A stretch of 64,000 bases of DNA from DASZFV01 sp035549075. Lineage in GTDB: Bacteria; Myxococcota_A; Polyangia; Fen-1088. The notes under the pieces were generated by a model. It was not told where the DNA came from. It searched no databases and was given only the letters and a program-made list of their open reading frames with translations. Positions within the stretch are counted from its first letter, which is position 1, and each line of letters starts with the position of its first letter. Of this stretch, positions 10,043 to 18,371 are shown piece by piece. A program made the position numbers and the translations under genes. The stretch is from the NCBI GenBank assembly GCA_035549075.1, contig DASZRT010000030.1, positions 36,953 through 100,952 on the forward strand, given 5' to 3'.

Positions 10043-10849
10043 TCAGCGGATGTGGACGGCGTAGACGTAGACCCAGGCGCCCACGAACAGCAGGGCGTCG
10101 ATGCGGTCCAGCATGCCGCCGTGGCCGGGCAAGAGCTTGCCCGAGTCCTTCACGCCCGCGGCGCGCTTGATCATCGATTCCACCAGGTCGCCGATGGGGC
10201 CGACGACGGCGCCCGGCACGGCGACCCAGATGCAGTCGGCGATCGAGAGCGACCGGGCGAAGAAGGCGAAGCGCAACGCCAGCAGCACGAGGAGCCCGCC
10301 CACGAGGCCGCCCACGGCGCCCTCGACCGTCTTGCCGGGCGAGATCGCCGGGTAGAGCTTGTGCTTGCCGAGGAAGCGACCCGCGAAGTACGCGCCCGTG
10401 TCGTTCGCGAAGGTGACGACGATCGTCGCCGCGACCCAGACCGAGCCGTCGGTCGCGTCGCGGTGAATGAGCGCGAGCGGCACGGGCAAGATGCCGAGGT
10501 AGAGGACGCCGAAGCCCGCGAACCCGAGGCGCGCGCCCGCGCCCGAGATCTCACCGGGCGAAAAGAGCACGAGCGCCGACACGGCGACGACGGCCGTGAG
10601 CAGCCAGATCATCGCGAGCTCGGGCCGCAGGTACAGCCCCGCGACGAGCCCGACGCCGATGACGACGACGCCCGCGCGCACGCGCACAGGCGCCTTCGCC
10701 AGCGTGATGCCCGTGTACTCGGTGAGCGCGAGCGCCGCGATGACGAGCACGAGCGCGCCGAAGCCGAGCGGCTCGCGCCAAAAGACGAGCGCGAAGGTGA
10801 GCGGAAGCGCGACGATCCCGGTGAGGACGCGCAGCGCGAGGTTCGACAT
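10043..10849 (-). CDS. cdsA: Phosphatidate cytidylyltransferase
   Basis: CdsA makes CDP-diacylglycerol from phosphatidate and CTP in the inner membrane. The 268-residue protein is almost entirely hydrophobic, with about seven to eight TM segments. Near the C-terminus it carries the family signature SMIKRAAGVKDSGKLLPGHG and then GMLDRIDALLF. It lies 90 nt downstream of uppS, a common bacterial pairing of lipid-carrier and phospholipid synthesis. The ATG at 10849 directly precedes the membrane segment VLTGIVALPLTFALV. Confidence 0.96.
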   Translation of the reverse strand: MSNLALRVLTGIVALPLTFALVFWREPLGFGALVLVIAALALTEYTGITLAKAPVRVRAGVVVIGVGLVAGLYLRPELAMIWLLTAVVAVSALVLFSPGEISGAGARLGFAGFGVLYLGILPVPLALIHRDATDGSVWVAATIVVTFANDTGAYFAGRFLGKHKLYPAISPGKTVEGAVGGLVGGLLVLLALRFAFFARSLSIADCIWVAVPGAVVGPIGDLVESMIKRAAGVKDSGKLLPGHGGMLDRIDALLFVGAWVYVYAVHIR

Positions 10850-10904
10850 TAGCGGTCGCGCCTCCGGCGCGAGGGGTGGCAGGGTGGGCTGTCCGTCCGC
10901 GTAC

Positions 10905-10931
10905 GGGACATGGCGCCCGGCGACATGTCCC
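10905..10931. promoter_or_regulatory. Inverted repeat between uppS and cdsA
   Basis: GGGACATG and CATGTCCC are perfect 8-bp arms separated by 11 nt, in the gap between uppS and cdsA. It could fold in the uppS-cdsA message or bind a protein. Function is unknown. Confidence 0.35.
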
Positions 10932-10939
10932 GAGCCACC

Positions 10940-11677
10940 TTAGCCGACGCTGCGGATTTGTTCGCGCGTGCGGCCGAAGCGGCGCTCGCGGCGGCGGTAG
11001 GAGTCGAGCGCCTGGTAGAGCTCGTCCTTGCCGAAGTCCGGCCAGTACGTCTCCGTGAAGTAGAGCTCGGCGTAGGCCGACTCCCAAAGCAGGAAGTTCG
11101 AGAGCCGCTCTTCACCCGACGTGCGCACGAGCAGGTCGAGCTGCGGCAAGCCGCCCGTCTGCAGCGCGTCGCCGATCTTCTCCTCCGTGATGTCGCCGGG
11201 CTGCAGCTCGCCGCGCGCGACCTTCTCGGCCAGCGCGCGCGCCGCCGCGACGATCGACTCCTTGCCGCCGTACGACAGCGCCAGGCACAGCGTCATGCCC
11301 GTGTTGCCCGCCGACTCGGCCATGAGGGCGTCGAGCGGCTCCTTGACGAACGAAGGCAACCGCTCGATGTCGCCGATGGCGACGAGGCGGATGCGGTTCT
11401 CCATGATCTCGTCGTGCTCGTCGATGACGTAGTCGCGCAGGAGCTGCATGAGCGTCGCGACCTCCTCGGGCGGACGGTCCCAGTTCTGCGCCGAGAACGC
11501 GTAGAGCGTGAGCGCCGGCAGGCCGATCTCACGCGCCGCGCGCACGACCTCGCGCACGGCGACGGCGCCGCGGCGGTGTCCCTCGACGCGCGGAAGACCA
11601 CGGCGCTGCGCCCAGCGGCCGTTGCCGTCCATGATGATCGCGACGTGGCGAGGGAGCTGGGTCGAGTCTAAGAGCAT
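10940..11677 (-). CDS. uppS: Isoprenyl transferase (undecaprenyl diphosphate synthase)
   Basis: UppS condenses isopentenyl diphosphate onto farnesyl diphosphate to give the C55 carrier of peptidoglycan and O-antigen synthesis. It has 245 residues from the ATG at 11677; a longer reading to 11743 would add 22 atypical residues and overlap the divergent YbjN promoter. The motifs are HVAIIMDGNGRWA with the Mg-binding Asp, GHRRG, TLYAFSAQNW, and the C-terminal RTSGEERLSNFLLWESAYAE. It is followed by cdsA on the same strand. Confidence 0.96.
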   Translation of the reverse strand: MLLDSTQLPRHVAIIMDGNGRWAQRRGLPRVEGHRRGAVAVREVVRAAREIGLPALTLYAFSAQNWDRPPEEVATLMQLLRDYVIDEHDEIMENRIRLVAIGDIERLPSFVKEPLDALMAESAGNTGMTLCLALSYGGKESIVAAARALAEKVARGELQPGDITEEKIGDALQTGGLPQLDLLVRTSGEERLSNFLLWESAYAELYFTETYWPDFGKDELYQALDSYRRRERRFGRTREQIRSVG

Positions 11678-11747
11678 CCGGCGGGTTCCCCGGTACCATA
11701 CCAAGGAAGCCTTGTCGATGGGGGGACCACCGACTAACCTCATTCGA

Positions 11748-12128
11748 ATGAAGAGCGCCGAGGACGTCGAGAGCTACCTCCTGCGCGCCGCCCTCCCCTA
11801 CGAGACCATCGACGCCGGCATCTGGCTGGTGTCGGTCAGCGGGGGTCGCCTCGCCGTTTCCATCGCGGGACCAGTCGTCGCCTTCCGGCTCAAGGTGCTC
11901 GACGTCCCGACGAAGGGACGTGAAGAGCTGTTCCGGACGTTGCTGCAGCTCAACACGACCGAGATGGTGCACGGCGCGTTCGGCCTCGAGGGCGACGCCG
12001 TCGTGATCGTCCACGCGCTCGAGCTCGAGAACCTGGACTTCAACGAGTTCCAAGCCGTGCTCGACGACATGTCGATGGCCATCTCGAAGCACCACCCCAA
12101 CCTCTCGCGTTACGTCGAAGCGCGCTGA
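11748..12128 (+). CDS. YbjN/CesT-like domain protein
   Basis: This is a 126-residue soluble alpha/beta protein that opens with MKSAEDVESYLLRA and contains ELFRTLLQLNTTEMVHGAFG, a pattern seen in YbjN-type and secretion-chaperone-like proteins. No catalytic residues are evident. The ATG at 11748 was chosen because it starts the conserved region and avoids overlapping uppS. The gene is 15 nt upstream of pspA and probably cotranscribed with it. A YbjN-like partner for PspA suggests a role in envelope stress, but this is inference. Confidence 0.72.
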   Translation: MKSAEDVESYLLRAALPYETIDAGIWLVSVSGGRLAVSIAGPVVAFRLKVLDVPTKGREELFRTLLQLNTTEMVHGAFGLEGDAVVIVHALELENLDFNEFQAVLDDMSMAISKHHPNLSRYVEAR

Positions 12129-12143
12129 CACCAGGAAAACCCC

Positions 12144-12893
<750 letters not shown>

Positions 12894-12901
12894 CGCCGCT
12901 C

Positions 12902-14134
12902 ATGCCCAACGGCGCAGCCCCCGAAGGCGCCACGGACATCTGGCTGCTCGCCGCGAAGCGCACGCCGTTCGGCGGCTTCGGCGGCACGCTGCGCGACCTC
13001 AAGGCGACCGACCTCGGCGTCGTCGCCGCCAAGGCCGCGATCGCGCAGGCGGGGTTGCCGGCCGAGAAGATCGACCAGGTCATCTTCGGCAACGTCCTGC
13101 AGACGACGCCCGAGGACGTCTACTGCGCGCGCCACATCGGCCTGCGCGCCGGCGTGCCGATCGATCGCCCGGCGCTCACGGTGAACCGGCTGTGCGGCTC
13201 GGGCTTTCAGGCCGTGATCTCGGCGGCCATGGAGATCCGCCACGGCGAGGCCGAGGTGGCGCTCGTCGGCGGCACGGAATCGATGAGCCAGGCGCCGCAC
13301 GCGCTGCGCGGCGTGCGCTGGGGCGCGGCCTTCGGCAAGGCGCCGCCCGTCGAGGATCTGCTGTGGACGGCGCTCACCGATTCGTACGCGGGCTGCCCCA
13401 TGGGCATCACGGCCGAGAATCTGGCCGAGAAGTTCGGGATCACGCGCGCCGCGTGCGACGAGCTCGCGCTGTCGTCGCAGCAGCGGTGGGCCGCGGCGCA
13501 CGAGGCGGGCCGCTTTCGCGAGGAGCTCGCGCCCGTCGAAGTGAAGGTTGGCAAGACCGGCAAGGTGGGCCAGGGCGGCGCGCTCGTGTTCGACAAGGAC
13601 GAGCACGCGCGCCCGCACACGTCGCTCGAGACGCTGTCGCGCCTGCCGTCGGCGTTCAAGCCCGGTGGCGTCGTCACGGCGGGCAACGCGTCGGGGATCG
13701 CCGACGGCGCGGCGGCGCTCGTCGTCGCGTCGCGCGCCGCCGCCGAGAAGGCCGGCGCGGCGCCGCTCGGCCGCCTCGTGTCGTGGGCCTTCGTCGGCGT
13801 CGAGCCGACGCTCATGGGCATCGGACCCGTGCCCGCGATCGCGAAGGCCCTCGCGCGCGCGGGCCTGACGCTGGCCGAGATCGACTTGATCGAGGTGAAT
13901 GAGGCCTTCGCGCCGCAATACTTGGCCGTCGAGCGCGAGGCCGGTTTGCCGCGCGAGCGCACCAACGTCGACGGCGGCGCCATCGCGCTCGGCCACCCGC
14001 TGGGGACGTCGGGCGCGCGAATCGTCACCCACCTTCTGTACGAGCTGCGCCGACGGGGCGTGCGGCTCGGCCTCGGGGCGGCCTGCATCGGCGGCGGCCA
14101 AGGGATTGCCGTTGTGCTGGAATCGCTGCTATAA
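12902..14134 (+). CDS. Thiolase (acetyl-CoA acetyl/acyltransferase)
   Basis: The 410-residue type II thiolase forms acetoacetyl-CoA or cleaves 3-ketoacyl-CoA. The nucleophile is Cys98 in NRLCGSGFQAV. The His base lies in GHPLGTSGAR, and the second Cys is in the C-terminal CIGGGQG. The N-terminal AAKRTPFGGFGGTLRD is typical. Degradative (FadA) and biosynthetic (AtoB/PhaA) members cannot be separated by eye, so no symbol is given. It is 8 nt after pspA and likely cotranscribed. Confidence 0.93.
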   Translation: MPNGAAPEGATDIWLLAAKRTPFGGFGGTLRDLKATDLGVVAAKAAIAQAGLPAEKIDQVIFGNVLQTTPEDVYCARHIGLRAGVPIDRPALTVNRLCGSGFQAVISAAMEIRHGEAEVALVGGTESMSQAPHALRGVRWGAAFGKAPPVEDLLWTALTDSYAGCPMGITAENLAEKFGITRAACDELALSSQQRWAAAHEAGRFREELAPVEVKVGKTGKVGQGGALVFDKDEHARPHTSLETLSRLPSAFKPGGVVTAGNASGIADGAAALVVASRAAAEKAGAAPLGRLVSWAFVGVEPTLMGIGPVPAIAKALARAGLTLAEIDLIEVNEAFAPQYLAVEREAGLPRERTNVDGGAIALGHPLGTSGARIVTHLLYELRRRGVRLGLGAACIGGGQGIAVVLESLL

Positions 14135-14188
14135 GGCCTTTTCGTCCTCGCTGCCCCCGCAGCTTCGTATCAAGGGAAACAAGGACCG

Positions 14189-14407
14189 ATGCCACAACAG
14201 CAGACCCACACGACCGCTCGTTTCAACGGTGTGAAGATCTTCTCGGCGACGATGGCGCAGGAGCGCGAGAACCTCGGCGAGAAGGTGACCGCTTGGATCC
14301 GCGAACATCCGCAGTTCCAGATCGTCGACACCGTCGTCACGCAGTCGTCGGACGAGGCGTTTCACTGCCTCGCGATCACTCTCTTCTGGTGGGAAGATCG
14401 CGGCTAG
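14189..14407 (+). CDS. Small 72-residue conserved-looking protein
   Basis: The protein opens with MPQQQTHTTARFNGVKIFSA and ends FHCLAITLFWWEDRG. It is soluble, acidic to neutral, and has no signal peptide. The stretch ENLGEKVTAWIREHPQFQI reads as a helix followed by a strand, with periodic Val/Ile (IVDTVVTQSSD). I recognise no named family. Good codon use, placement 54 nt after the thiolase and a strong terminator directly after it argue that it is real and the last gene of the operon. Confidence 0.62.
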   Translation: MPQQQTHTTARFNGVKIFSATMAQERENLGEKVTAWIREHPQFQIVDTVVTQSSDEAFHCLAITLFWWEDRG

Positions 14408-14414
14408 CGCCGCG

Positions 14415-14456
14415 CGAAGGGGGGACTTCGTCCCCCCTTCGTGACCCCCCTTTTTT
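14415..14456 (+). terminator. Rho-independent-like terminator
   Basis: CGAAGGGGGGAC and GTCCCCCCTTCG form a 12-bp perfect stem with a 3-nt loop, 8 nt after the small-protein stop. Six T residues follow at 14451-14456 after a short C-rich spacer. It should end the YbjN-pspA-thiolase transcript. Confidence 0.75.
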
Positions 14457-14468
14457 CGAGTTGGGGCC

Positions 14469-14487
14469 GGCGCGGCGAAGCCGCGCC
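14469..14487. terminator. Secondary hairpin between convergent genes
   Basis: GGCGCGGC-GAA-GCCGCGCC is an 8-bp perfect stem between the terminator at 14415 and the end of the convergent TPR gene. It lacks a T tract and may act as a barrier for minus-strand transcription. Confidence 0.35.
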
Positions 14488-14516
14488 TCCCGGGTGCTTG
14501 GAACCGTTCGCTTCGC

Positions 14517-15278
14517 TCACTCGACCTTGGTCGGCGTTGAAGGCGGGATCGGGGCGTCGGGCGTCGGGTCGACCTTGGCGGTGCGGACGATGGACTCGAC
14601 GCCTTTGAGGCGGGCGAGGCTTGATGGCGCGAGGTCACTCTTGAGCTCGGTGGCTTTGGTGTAGGCGTCGCGGGCGTCGTCGAGGCGGTCGAGCTGCTCG
14701 TAGGCCATGCCGAGGTTGTTCCACATGTACGCGGTGACGGGCTCGAGCTCGACGGCCTCTTCGAGGGTAGAGGCGGCGTCCTCATATTGGTGGTCGTAGA
14801 TGAGGGCGAGGCCGAGGTTGTTGCGTGCGAAGCTGTTCTTCGGGTTGAGGTCGACGGCCTTCTGAAAGGACTCGATCGCGTCCTTGCGCTTGCCGCTCTT
14901 GAGCTGAGCGCGGCCGAGGACGTTCCACGCGCTCGAGCGCTTCGGGTGCTCGTCGGTCGCGCGCTTCGCGGCCTCGAGGCCTTCGTCGATTTTGCCAGCG
15001 TCGAGGAGCGAGCGCGCTTCTTCGATCGAAGACGTGGGCTTCTCGTCGACGACCTTCGTGTCGACCTTGGGCGGATCGGTCTTCGCGATCTCGGTCGTCG
15101 GGAAGACCGGAGGCGAAGACGGCATCGGCGGCGGCGGCGTCACCGGCTTCGGCTCCTCGACGACCAACGAGGTTTTCACCTTGGGCGTCGGAGGCGGGAC
15201 ATCCTCGCAGGCGGCGACGGTGCCGGCGAACGCCAGCGCGAGACAATAACGGACCATGCGGCTCTTGATCGGGTTCAT
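14517..15278 (-). CDS. TPR lipoprotein
   Basis: The protein has 253 residues from the ATG at 15278, preceded by AAAGGAGATCCC. The signal peptide ends VAAC (Cys24), followed by a Pro/Lys-rich linker to about residue 75. Four tetratricopeptide repeats follow (ARSLLDAGKIDEGLEAAKRA, AWNVLGRAQLKSGKRKDAIE, SFARNNLGLALIYDHQYEDA, YMWNNLGMAYEQLDRLDDAR). TPRs bind partner proteins, so it is probably a periplasmic scaffold attached to a membrane. The neighbours do not reveal the partner. Confidence 0.85.
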   Translation of the reverse strand: MNPIKSRMVRYCLALAFAGTVAACEDVPPPTPKVKTSLVVEEPKPVTPPPPMPSSPPVFPTTEIAKTDPPKVDTKVVDEKPTSSIEEARSLLDAGKIDEGLEAAKRATDEHPKRSSAWNVLGRAQLKSGKRKDAIESFQKAVDLNPKNSFARNNLGLALIYDHQYEDAASTLEEAVELEPVTAYMWNNLGMAYEQLDRLDDARDAYTKATELKSDLAPSSLARLKGVESIVRTAKVDPTPDAPIPPSTPTKVE

Positions 15279-15376
15279 GGGATCTCCTTTCGCCCGATCT
15301 CGATTGCAGCGTCCGTGCCGCACGAAATCGCCGCGAAAACAGGCCCGATCGCGCGATCGCGCCGCGCGCTACATCG

Positions 15377-15398
15377 TTCGTAGACCCGTCTCTACGAA
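15377..15398 (-). terminator. Hairpin directly after the FIST gene
   Basis: TTCGTAGA and TCTACGAA form 8-bp perfect arms with a 6-nt spacer, directly following the FIST stop codon on the minus strand. No U run is seen. It is a possible terminator or 3'-end structure. Confidence 0.4.
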
Positions 15399-16589
15399 TC
15401 AGCCCGCAAGAAGCAGCACGCCGGTGAACATGTGAATCCGCGGACGGCCGCACGCGGGGCCGATCTCGAAGCTGCTCTCGATGCCGACGACGGGCAGGTC
15501 ACCGAAGCGGCGTTGGATGAGCACGGGATCGAGCCCGGGCTGGCCGTAGAGCGCGCTGCCGCGGCCCGCGCAGTTGAAGTAGACGCCGAAGCGCGCCGGG
15601 TGATCCGTGCGCGCGTCGGCTTGTTCTTCCAGCATCGCCTTCATGTCGTCGCGCGCGCCGATCGCGTCGCGCACCGTGAAGCGGATCGTCTGCCCCGCGC
15701 GCACCGGCTCGGCGACGGCGAGCGCGGGGCGATCGCCCTCGGCGATCGCGAAGTGCCGCACGAAGTAGTCGGACCGCCCGTCGGCGCCGCGCTCGCCGAT
15801 GCCCGCGAGCAAGTGCGGCGTCATCTTGCGCAGCCCCGGCCAGCTGGGGTTCGACATCGTGCGGTCGAGCGCCTCGAGCGGCGGGCGGCCTTCGATCTCG
15901 AGGATGAGGTTGCCGTCGGCCGCCGTGATCGTGAGCGGATCGCTCAGCGCCTGGCAGCCTTGGGTCATGCCGACCGTGGGCCGCAGCTCGCGCGGCAGCA
16001 CGAGCGCGACGCACGCGTCGGTGCGCGCCGCGCCTTCGTAGAAGATGCGGCAGCCCGACGTGCCGCCCGACGCGCCCGCCCCCGTGAGCTGCGCGCCCGG
16101 CGCCGTCTCGGCGACGCCCGAGACGAAGTCGACCGCGTCGAGCTGCTCGGGATCGATGAGCACGGCGACCGCGACGCCGCTCTCGTCGCCGCCCGCGAGG
16201 CGCTTCACCTCGCGCCCGAGCCGCGCGCCCGCCGCCCGCGCGTCGCCGCGCACGCCGCCCACGAGGATGGGCCGCGGCAGGCGCGACGCCTGACCATCTA
16301 CGGCCTCTTCGCCGAGCACGAGCACCGCGACCGCGTTGCCGTTCTCGAGCTCCTCGCCAGCCGAGAGCACGCCCGTCGCCGAGCAGCCCATGATCGACGC
16401 GCGCGGGATCGCCCGCTGAACCGCGCCCAGCACGGCGCCATACTCGTCGGCCTCGTGGTGGCTGCCCGCGAACACGATCGCGAGGTCCGCCGTCGTCACG
16501 CGCGCCGCGACCAGCGCGCGCCGCGCGGCCTCATGGCCCGCGGTCGCGCCGTCTTTCGCGATGGCCAGCCCCGCGCCCGCGGACAACAT
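15399..16589 (-). CDS. FIST N- and C-terminal domain sensory protein
   Basis: The 396-residue protein has FIST_N (about residues 35-225, with CSATGVLSAGEELENGNAVA) and FIST_C (about 230-370, with RFGVYFNCAGRGSALYGQPG and then VVGIESSFEIGP). FIST domains are proposed to bind small ligands such as amino acids and usually sit in sensory pathways. No kinase or cyclase domain is fused and none is adjacent, so its output is unknown. The ATG at 16589 is the first in frame. There is no signal peptide, so it is cytoplasmic. Confidence 0.9.
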   Translation of the reverse strand: MLSAGAGLAIAKDGATAGHEAARRALVAARVTTADLAIVFAGSHHEADEYGAVLGAVQRAIPRASIMGCSATGVLSAGEELENGNAVAVLVLGEEAVDGQASRLPRPILVGGVRGDARAAGARLGREVKRLAGGDESGVAVAVLIDPEQLDAVDFVSGVAETAPGAQLTGAGASGGTSGCRIFYEGAARTDACVALVLPRELRPTVGMTQGCQALSDPLTITAADGNLILEIEGRPPLEALDRTMSNPSWPGLRKMTPHLLAGIGERGADGRSDYFVRHFAIAEGDRPALAVAEPVRAGQTIRFTVRDAIGARDDMKAMLEEQADARTDHPARFGVYFNCAGRGSALYGQPGLDPVLIQRRFGDLPVVGIESSFEIGPACGRPRIHMFTGVLLLAG

Positions 16590-16604
16590 GGCCGCTCTTC
16601 TACA

Positions 16605-16652
16605 CGATCAGCCGCCCAACGGCGATCAGCCGCCCAACGGCGATCAGCCGCC
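16605..16652. repeat. 18-bp tandem repeat, about 2.7 copies
   Basis: The unit CGATCAGCCGCCCAACGG occurs at 16605-16622 and 16623-16640, with a partial copy at 16641-16652. The last copy contains the stop codon of the AgmX-like lipoprotein. The period is a multiple of three and each copy holds an in-phase TGA on the minus strand, so copy number does not change that protein. Confidence 0.85.
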
Positions 16653-17207
16653 GACAAAAACGAACGGGTAGCTCGAGGCCTGCAGCCCCTGCTTCGACGC
16701 CGGGAACACCCAGCGCGACACCTGGCCGTCGATGCAGCTCGCGAGCTGCGAGCCGTCGAACGCCGGCGCGTCGACCGTGAGCGCTTGCACGTGCCCGTTG
16801 CCCGCGATCTGGAAGCTGACGATCGCCTTGCCCGTGCGCGTGTCTCCCTCGCGCGTCATGCGCTCGTAGCACGACTTCACGCCGGGGACGTACTGCCGCA
16901 CCAGCTTCTGGACGTCGTTCGCGTCGGGGTGATCGGGCAGGTTGCCGCCCGTGCCCTTGAGGCTCTGCGCCACCCACGGCGCCATCGCGAGCGCGCCGCC
17001 CTGCGCGCCGAGCACGTTGTCCATGAGCGCTGCGCCGCGATCGTCCGTGATGCGAATCGCCTGCGCTCCCTGCTGCTGCAGCGTCTCCCAGCGCTTGTCG
17101 AAGGGCGACGGCCCGCCGCCCGCGTTCGCCTGCGACTTGCTGCACCCCGCGCCCCCGGCGATCGCCGCCACCACCAGCCCCATCCCGAGCATGTGCGTCA
17201 TTTTCAT
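16644..17207 (-). CDS. AgmX/PglI C-terminal (TonB-like) domain lipoprotein
   Basis: The protein has 187 residues from the ATG at 17207, with a signal peptide ending GGAGC (Cys22). After a short linker the C-terminal half matches the myxobacterial AgmX/PglI-type TonB-like fold: VRQYVPGVKSCYERM, GKAIVSFQIAGNGHV, and a paired Cys in LASCIDGQVSRWVFP. Proteins with this domain are common in gliding and energy-transduction contexts in myxobacteria. The two domain Cys residues could form a disulfide in the periplasm. The specific partner is unknown. Confidence 0.82.
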   Translation of the reverse strand: MKMTHMLGMGLVVAAIAGGAGCSKSQANAGGGPSPFDKRWETLQQQGAQAIRITDDRGAALMDNVLGAQGGALAMAPWVAQSLKGTGGNLPDHPDANDVQKLVRQYVPGVKSCYERMTREGDTRTGKAIVSFQIAGNGHVQALTVDAPAFDGSQLASCIDGQVSRWVFPASKQGLQASSYPFVFVGG

Positions 17208-17232
17208 GGGCAGAATGCTAGCACCGCGACGG

Positions 17233-17967
17233 TCAGGCCTTCGGGCGAAACGGCGAGGCGCGATCCGCGCGCCCCATGCGGCGCAGCACGAAGATCCACA
17301 TGCCGACGGAGAGCAGCGAGACGATCGCCCACAGGTGAGCGTCGAGCCGATGGTGGAGCGCGTAGTTGTACGCCCCGTGGAACGCGAGCGGCGCGAGCAA
17401 GCACAGCGCGCGATCGCGTACGAGCGCGGCGGCATTCGTGCGATCGAACTTCGCCTTGCCCGCGTAGTAGCCCATCGCGCCGCCGAACAGCGCGTGCGCC
17501 GGGACGGAAAAGAGCGCGCGCTGCCAGATGATCGCGCCGTGCTCCAGCGCGATGCTGGACGTCGACTGCGCGTTCATGAGGTAGAGGACATTTTCCAGCG
17601 TGGCGAAGCCGAGCGACACCGCGACGCCGTAGACCACGCCGTCGAGCGGCTCGTCGAAGTCGTCCCAGTGGTAGATGGCCGCGAAGAGCACGACGGCCTT
17701 GGACATCTCTTCGATGAAGGCCGCGAGCACGAAGGACTCGAAGAGCCGCGCGCCTTCCGTGCCGCCGCCCAGCCAGTCGGCCGAGACGAAGTTGATGACC
17801 GTGAACGCGAGCCCGCGCGCCGCCGCCATCGCGTAGAGCCCGAGCCCGAACGCCATCGCGACCCGGTGCAAGGGTTCCCGCTCCCAACGGTCGCGCAGGT
17901 AGAAGAAGGTGAGCAGCGCGAGCGAGGGCGCCGCCCCAGCGACGACGGCGAGCACCCAGCCATGCAT
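17233..17967 (-). CDS. prsW: PrsW family intramembrane metalloprotease
   Basis: The protein has 244 residues with about seven to eight TM helices. It has the PrsW motifs: FIEEMSKAVVL (the EExxK metal motif), LGFATLEN, SVPAHALFG and FHGAYNYAL. PrsW proteins cut membrane-bound anti-sigma factors to switch on envelope-stress sigma factors. No anti-sigma target is adjacent. The ATG at 17967 was chosen because the longer reading runs through ssrA. That leaves only 5 nt to the ssrA -10 element, so the PrsW promoter must lie inside ssrA or the message is unusual. Confidence 0.88.
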   Translation of the reverse strand: MHGWVLAVVAGAAPSLALLTFFYLRDRWEREPLHRVAMAFGLGLYAMAAARGLAFTVINFVSADWLGGGTEGARLFESFVLAAFIEEMSKAVVLFAAIYHWDDFDEPLDGVVYGVAVSLGFATLENVLYLMNAQSTSSIALEHGAIIWQRALFSVPAHALFGGAMGYYAGKAKFDRTNAAALVRDRALCLLAPLAFHGAYNYALHHRLDAHLWAIVSLLSVGMWIFVLRRMGRADRASPFRPKA

Positions 17968-17971
17968 CCGA

Positions 17972-17977
17972 TATACT
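17972..17977 (+). promoter_or_regulatory. ssrA -10 element
   Basis: TATACT sits 22 nt before the mature tmRNA 5' end, within GATATACTGTGCC. The identical 13-mer is found at the hicA promoter. A 5' leader hairpin (AACCC...GGGTT) follows and would be removed by RNase P. No good -35 was seen. Confidence 0.6.
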
Positions 17978-17999
17978 GTGCCCCAACCCGACTGGGTTC

Positions 18000-18357
18000 G
18001 GGGGCGAAACGGTTTCGACGGAGGTCCGCGAAGTTCGTGTTGCGTGCCGAGGCGCCCGAGGCCTCGTAAAAACGGGCAAAAAAAGAACAGCGAACGATAA
18101 CTCGTTTGCTCTCGCGGCCTAAAAAACCGACGAGACCGCGAACCCAGGAGGCGCCCGTGGCCTGGGGAACCGGACATCTTCTCGGGCTGGCTGATGCGTA
18201 GAGCTCTTCGACGCACCAGTGAGACACAGGAGGAGCTAAGCGTCAGGATGCCTCGCCGGTGGGCCAACCCGACGTCGAAAACCAAATCGCCGGATACGCA
18301 CGTAGCGGCATAAACGGAGCACTTCCGGACCCGGGTTCGACTCCCGGCGCCTCCACC
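18000..18357 (+). ncRNA. ssrA: Transfer-messenger RNA
   Basis: This is a one-piece tmRNA. The 5' end GGGGGCGAAACGGTTTCGAC pairs with the 3' CGCCTCC to form the tRNA-like acceptor, and the T arm is GGGTTCGACTCCC. The tag reading frame at 18090-18122 encodes ANDNSFALAA and ends in TAA, a normal hydrophobic ALAA degradation tag. The 3' end is encoded as ...CCACC followed by T, so the final A of CCA is not templated. TTTTT follows directly as the terminator. tmRNA rescues stalled ribosomes. Its 3' end is the attachment site of mobile DNA here. Confidence 0.96.
18334..18356 (+). repeat. Attachment-site core (att1) in ssrA 3' end
   Basis: The 23 bp beginning GGTTCGACTCCCGGCGCCTC are identical to 23444-23466. 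This is the T arm and acceptor end of tmRNA, a standard tyrosine-integrase target. Integration re-creates the ssrA end, so the gene stays functional. Confidence 0.85.
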
Positions 18358-18371
18358 TTTTTCCTAAGCGA

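Noticed and set aside
15432..17531. Plus-strand ORF of 699 codons opposite the FIST and AgmX-like genes
   Set aside because: Arg/Ala/His-rich shadow spanning two real minus-strand genes and the intergenic repeat; no family and no plausible start site.
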